A DNA stretch of 64,000 nt, taken from positions 1-64,000 of the forward strand of contig JAGXRQ010000059.1 in assembly GCA_018335675.1 (NCBI GenBank), given 5' to 3'. The notes under the pieces are model-generated. The model ran no database searches and had not been told where the DNA came from. It saw nothing but the letters and a program-made list of their open reading frames with translations. This DNA is from Bacteroidota bacterium (GTDB lineage Bacteria; Bacteroidota; Bacteroidia; Bacteroidales; UBA7960). Below, piece after piece: positions 61,216 to 64,000 of the stretch. Position 1 is the first letter of the stretch. Each line of letters opens with the position of its first letter. A program made the position numbers and the translations under genes.

Positions 61216-62419
61216 TATTGTATAAAGCTTTAAAAGGTTGAGTAACTCTTTCGAAAATTCCATTTACCCATGCTATAGCCATTCCATAGTTTGTAATTGG
61301 AATATCTGCATGTTCAAATGGTTTTAAACGTGAAATGATTTGTTTACGTGTAACCATACAACCTCCGCATTGAATTACCAGAGCGTAATTATTTACCGGA
61401 TTATTAACGGCTGATAACCCCGCAACAATGTCGAATTCGAGTTTTTTTCCAGTATGTTTTTCTAGCCATTTCGGAATTTTAAACCTTCCAATATCGTCGC
61501 AACTAACATGGTGAGTGCATGATTCAAGGATAAGAACTTTATCGCCGTCTTTTAAATTATCAATTGTCGGGGTTCCTTTAAGAAATGCATCAAAATCTCC
61601 TCTTAACTTGGAGAAAACAATGCTGAAACTTGTGAGCATTATATTTTCCGGAACTATTTTAGAGACGTAATTAAACACCTGACTGTCGGTAACAACAAGT
61701 GCTGGTTTTATTCCCAACTTAAAGAAATCTTCCAACTCAGTTTCTTTTACAGAAACGCAAATACAATCATTATCCAAAACATCTCTCCAGGCCATTACCT
61801 GAGGAAGTATCATTCTTCCTTCAGGAGCTTCGGAGTCGATTGGAGTAACAAGTAATACAACGTCTTTGGGTTTAACAGTGCCTTTAAATAAAGAAGGTTT
61901 TGCATATGCTGTTTCAGGAATGCTTGTTTTAATTAATTCAACTAGTTCATTGAAATTTTCAGGTTTAACATTGCTGAAAGAGAAGGGTATCTTGCCAGTA
62001 ATTTGCTTTACATTATCAGAGAATTCTAGTTTTATAGCCTCGATATCTGATTTGTTATGCACTATTAAATATGGGATATCATAATAGTTAAATTGTTTTA
62101 CCAGATTTTCTTCAAATTCTCCGAAAATATTTGCAGCAATAAGAATTATTCCCAAATCTATTGTAGGAATTACTTGCAGTGTTTTCTCAATTCTTAGCTT
62201 GCCAAGATCTCCGCTGTCATCTATTCCGGCTGTATCAATAATAATTGCAGGACCTACACCGAAAATCTCAACTGATTTTTTAACCGGATCGGTTGTTGTT
62301 CCAGGATGGTCGGAAACAATAGCTATATTTTGCCCTGTAAGCAAATTGATGAAAGAGCTTTTACCATTGTTTCTTCTTCCAAAAATTCCGATATGTGGTT
62401 TTAAATCTTTGCCTTTCAT
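61208..62419 (-). CDS. hydF: [FeFe]-hydrogenase maturation GTPase HydF
   Basis: IGIFGRRNNGKSSFINLLTGQNIAIVSDHPGTTTDPV GTPase; C-terminal CTHHVSCDDIGR...IQCGGCM cluster-binding motif. Confidence 0.94.
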   Translation of the reverse strand: MKGKDLKPHIGIFGRRNNGKSSFINLLTGQNIAIVSDHPGTTTDPVKKSVEIFGVGPAIIIDTAGIDDSGDLGKLRIEKTLQVIPTIDLGIILIAANIFGEFEENLVKQFNYYDIPYLIVHNKSDIEAIKLEFSDNVKQITGKIPFSFSNVKPENFNELVELIKTSIPETAYAKPSLFKGTVKPKDVVLLVTPIDSEAPEGRMILPQVMAWRDVLDNDCICVSVKETELEDFFKLGIKPALVVTDSQVFNYVSKIVPENIMLTSFSIVFSKLRGDFDAFLKGTPTIDNLKDGDKVLILESCTHHVSCDDIGRFKIPKWLEKHTGKKLEFDIVAGLSAVNNPVNNYALVIQCGGCMVTRKQIISRLKPFEHADIPITNYGMAIAWVNGIFERVTQPFKALYNND

Positions 62420-62427
62420 TGAATTTA

Positions 62428-62508
62428 GGTATTAGGTGTCAGGTGTTAGGTATTAGGTGTCAGGTGTTAGGTATTAGGTGTCAGGTATCAGGTATCAGGT
62501 GTCAGGTA
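62428..62508 (+). repeat. GGTRTYR heptamer array, copy 4 (11 units)
   Basis: ggtatta ggtgtca ggtgtta repeated, then ggtatta ggtgtca ggtatca ggtatca ggtgtca; higher-order 21-bp period. Confidence 0.92.
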
Positions 62509-62540
62509 GGTCATTCCGAGCGTAAGCGAGGAATCCCGTT
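62509..62540 (+). repeat. dispersed repeat of the 'TCATTCCGAGCGnAAGCGAGGAATCCC' type
   Basis: ggtcattccgagcgtaagcgaggaatcccgtt; related sequences at 46125-46220. Confidence 0.65.
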
Positions 62541-62577
62541 ATTATTCATTCTATTTAAATTAAGCCAAACCTCATTC

Positions 62578-63969
62578 CTAAAAACATAAATCTCTTTTAC
62601 CATTTTTCAATTCTATTATCCTTTCTCTAAGTTTTGTCTTAACCTTTTCATCGGGCAAAGCTTCAATGTTCTTTTCAATAACTTTCCATCCTTTGTGAGC
62701 TGTATTTTTTGGAGCATAGTCTAAAAGATATTCAGCCAAAGTTAGAATTGCATTAGGAGAACAGAACCTCTTTATAAAACCAGGAACAGAAAACTCCATA
62801 AAGTGTTCACCTGTGCGGCCAAGACGATAGCAAGCTGTACAGAAAGATGGCAGCATATTGTGTTCAAGAAGTTCTTCAATTATTTCGTTTAAAGATCTTT
62901 CATCATTAATACGAAATTGACCTTTATTTAAATTTTGTTCAGCATTTTGAGTTTTAGAATAACTTCCAAGTTCAAGCTTTGTTCCTCCGTCTATCTGACT
63001 TACTCCATAATTGATACATTCGTTTCTAATCTCTTTTGGTTCGCGAGCGGTGAGTATCATGCCTGTGTATGGTACAGCCAGACGCAATATTGCAATCATT
63101 TTTGCAAATTCACTATCGGTAACTATGTATTTAGTCCCCATTTGTAACATTGAAGCATCTTTAATTCTTGGGAAAGAAATTGTATGTGGCCCAACATTAT
63201 AGCATGCTTCAAGGTGATTAGTATGCCTCACTAAGCCAAGAACTTCATATCTCCAATCATATAAGCCAAACAAAGCTCCAATTCCAACATCATCTAGCCC
63301 GGCCTCCTGTGCTCTGTCAAGAGATGTTAGGCGATAATTGAAATCAGCCTTTTTTCCTCTTAAATGATAAGTTTTATAAGCTTCAGGATGATAAGTTTCC
63401 TGAAAAACCTGGAAAGTACCTATTCCGGCTTCTTTAACTTTTCTAAAACCTTCAATTTTTAAGGGAGCAGCATTTATGTTTACTCTTCTTATTTCCCCAT
63501 TGCCTTTTTTTACAGAATATGCAAGCTTTGTGCAATGAGCAATGTAATCAGCATCATATTGGTCATGTTCTCCGAAAACAAGAATTAATCTCTTTTGTCC
63601 ATTATCTTCAAGTGCTTCAATTTCATGTGTAATTTCAACATCAGAAAGAGTCTTTCTCACCGCATCTTTGTTACTAGCCCTGAAACCACAATATGTGCAA
63701 TTGTTTTTACACTTATTGCCTATATACAATGGCGCAAAAAGCACTATTCTATTACCGTAAATAGTTTCTTTTAACTTTCGAGCGCCATCTTTAATCATTT
63801 CTACAAGGTCAGGATCTGTAGTATTTGTCAATGCAGCAGTTTCCTGCATGCTAAGTCTGTTTTTTGAAAGCGACTTTTCAATGATGTCTTTTATTCTGGC
63901 ACTGTCTGGTTTAGCATTATCTAAAATGTTATGAATTTCAACAGGGTCAATGAAAGGCTGCATTGGCAC
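62578..63969 (-). CDS. hydG: [FeFe]-hydrogenase maturase HydG (radical SAM tyrosine lyase); 5' end may lie beyond the window
   Basis: LYIGNKCKNNCTYCGFRASNK CX3CX2C; C-terminal SFCTACYRLGRTGEHFME; frame stays open upstream to the window end (FITQQYSIPDVPMQPFIDP). Confidence 0.94.
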   Translation of the reverse strand: MPMQPFIDPVEIHNILDNAKPDSARIKDIIEKSLSKNRLSMQETAALTNTTDPDLVEMIKDGARKLKETIYGNRIVLFAPLYIGNKCKNNCTYCGFRASNKDAVRKTLSDVEITHEIEALEDNGQKRLILVFGEHDQYDADYIAHCTKLAYSVKKGNGEIRRVNINAAPLKIEGFRKVKEAGIGTFQVFQETYHPEAYKTYHLRGKKADFNYRLTSLDRAQEAGLDDVGIGALFGLYDWRYEVLGLVRHTNHLEACYNVGPHTISFPRIKDASMLQMGTKYIVTDSEFAKMIAILRLAVPYTGMILTAREPKEIRNECINYGVSQIDGGTKLELGSYSKTQNAEQNLNKGQFRINDERSLNEIIEELLEHNMLPSFCTACYRLGRTGEHFMEFSVPGFIKRFCSPNAILTLAEYLLDYAPKNTAHKGWKVIEKNIEALPDEKVKTKLRERIIELKNGKRDLCF

Positions 63970-64000
63970 ATCCGGGATAGAATATTGTTGTGTAATGAAT

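Noticed and set aside
61216-61263. Upstream extension of hydE (MEFSKELLNLLKLYT)
   Set aside because: The ATG at 61215 overlapping the hydF stop is a better start and agrees with a normal HydE N-terminus.
62395-62589. 64-aa ORF LGIRCQVLGIRCQV...GHSERKRGIPLLF
   Set aside because: Translation of the heptamer array and the dispersed palindromic repeat in the hydG-hydF gap.

Overview
This is a 64 kb window from an AT-rich Bacteroidota chromosome. Evidence for the phylum: a T9SS-type C-terminal sorting domain, TAnnTTTG-like -7 motifs and conserved Bacteroidetes gene neighbourhoods. It is mostly housekeeping and envelope genes: cca, miaA, 7TM-HD phosphodiesterase, WbqC-like, rsmG, comEC, spoIID-like, lpxB, surE, maf, UbiA family, KdsC-like, CcmF-like, S8 and S9 peptidases, SSS transporter, fused ADP-forming acyl-CoA synthetase, nth, bcp, recA, truA. 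There is also a histidine kinase/response regulator pair and the [FeFe]-hydrogenase maturation genes hydG-hydF-hydE (minus strand; hydG reaches the right edge). I saw no rRNA, tRNA, CRISPR array or prophage. The most notable items are: (1) the 3' end of an IS1595-like transposase fused to an N-terminally missing Sua5/TsaC gene at the left edge; (2) a dispersed family of 7-bp tandem arrays (GGTRTYR) in intergenic gaps at 41-62.5 kb, several supplying flanking stop codons and two lying directly upstream of start codons (SSS transporter and hydF); (3) a mosaic of tandem and palindromic repeats between nth and bcp; (4) a 19-bp inverted-repeat pair upstream of nth; (5) an apparently exported TPR-CHAT caspase-like protein next to recA. 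I found no convincing new multi-gene system. The repeat families and the exported CHAT protein are the best leads. Everything here comes from reading the sequence and the supplied ORF track; no database search was run.
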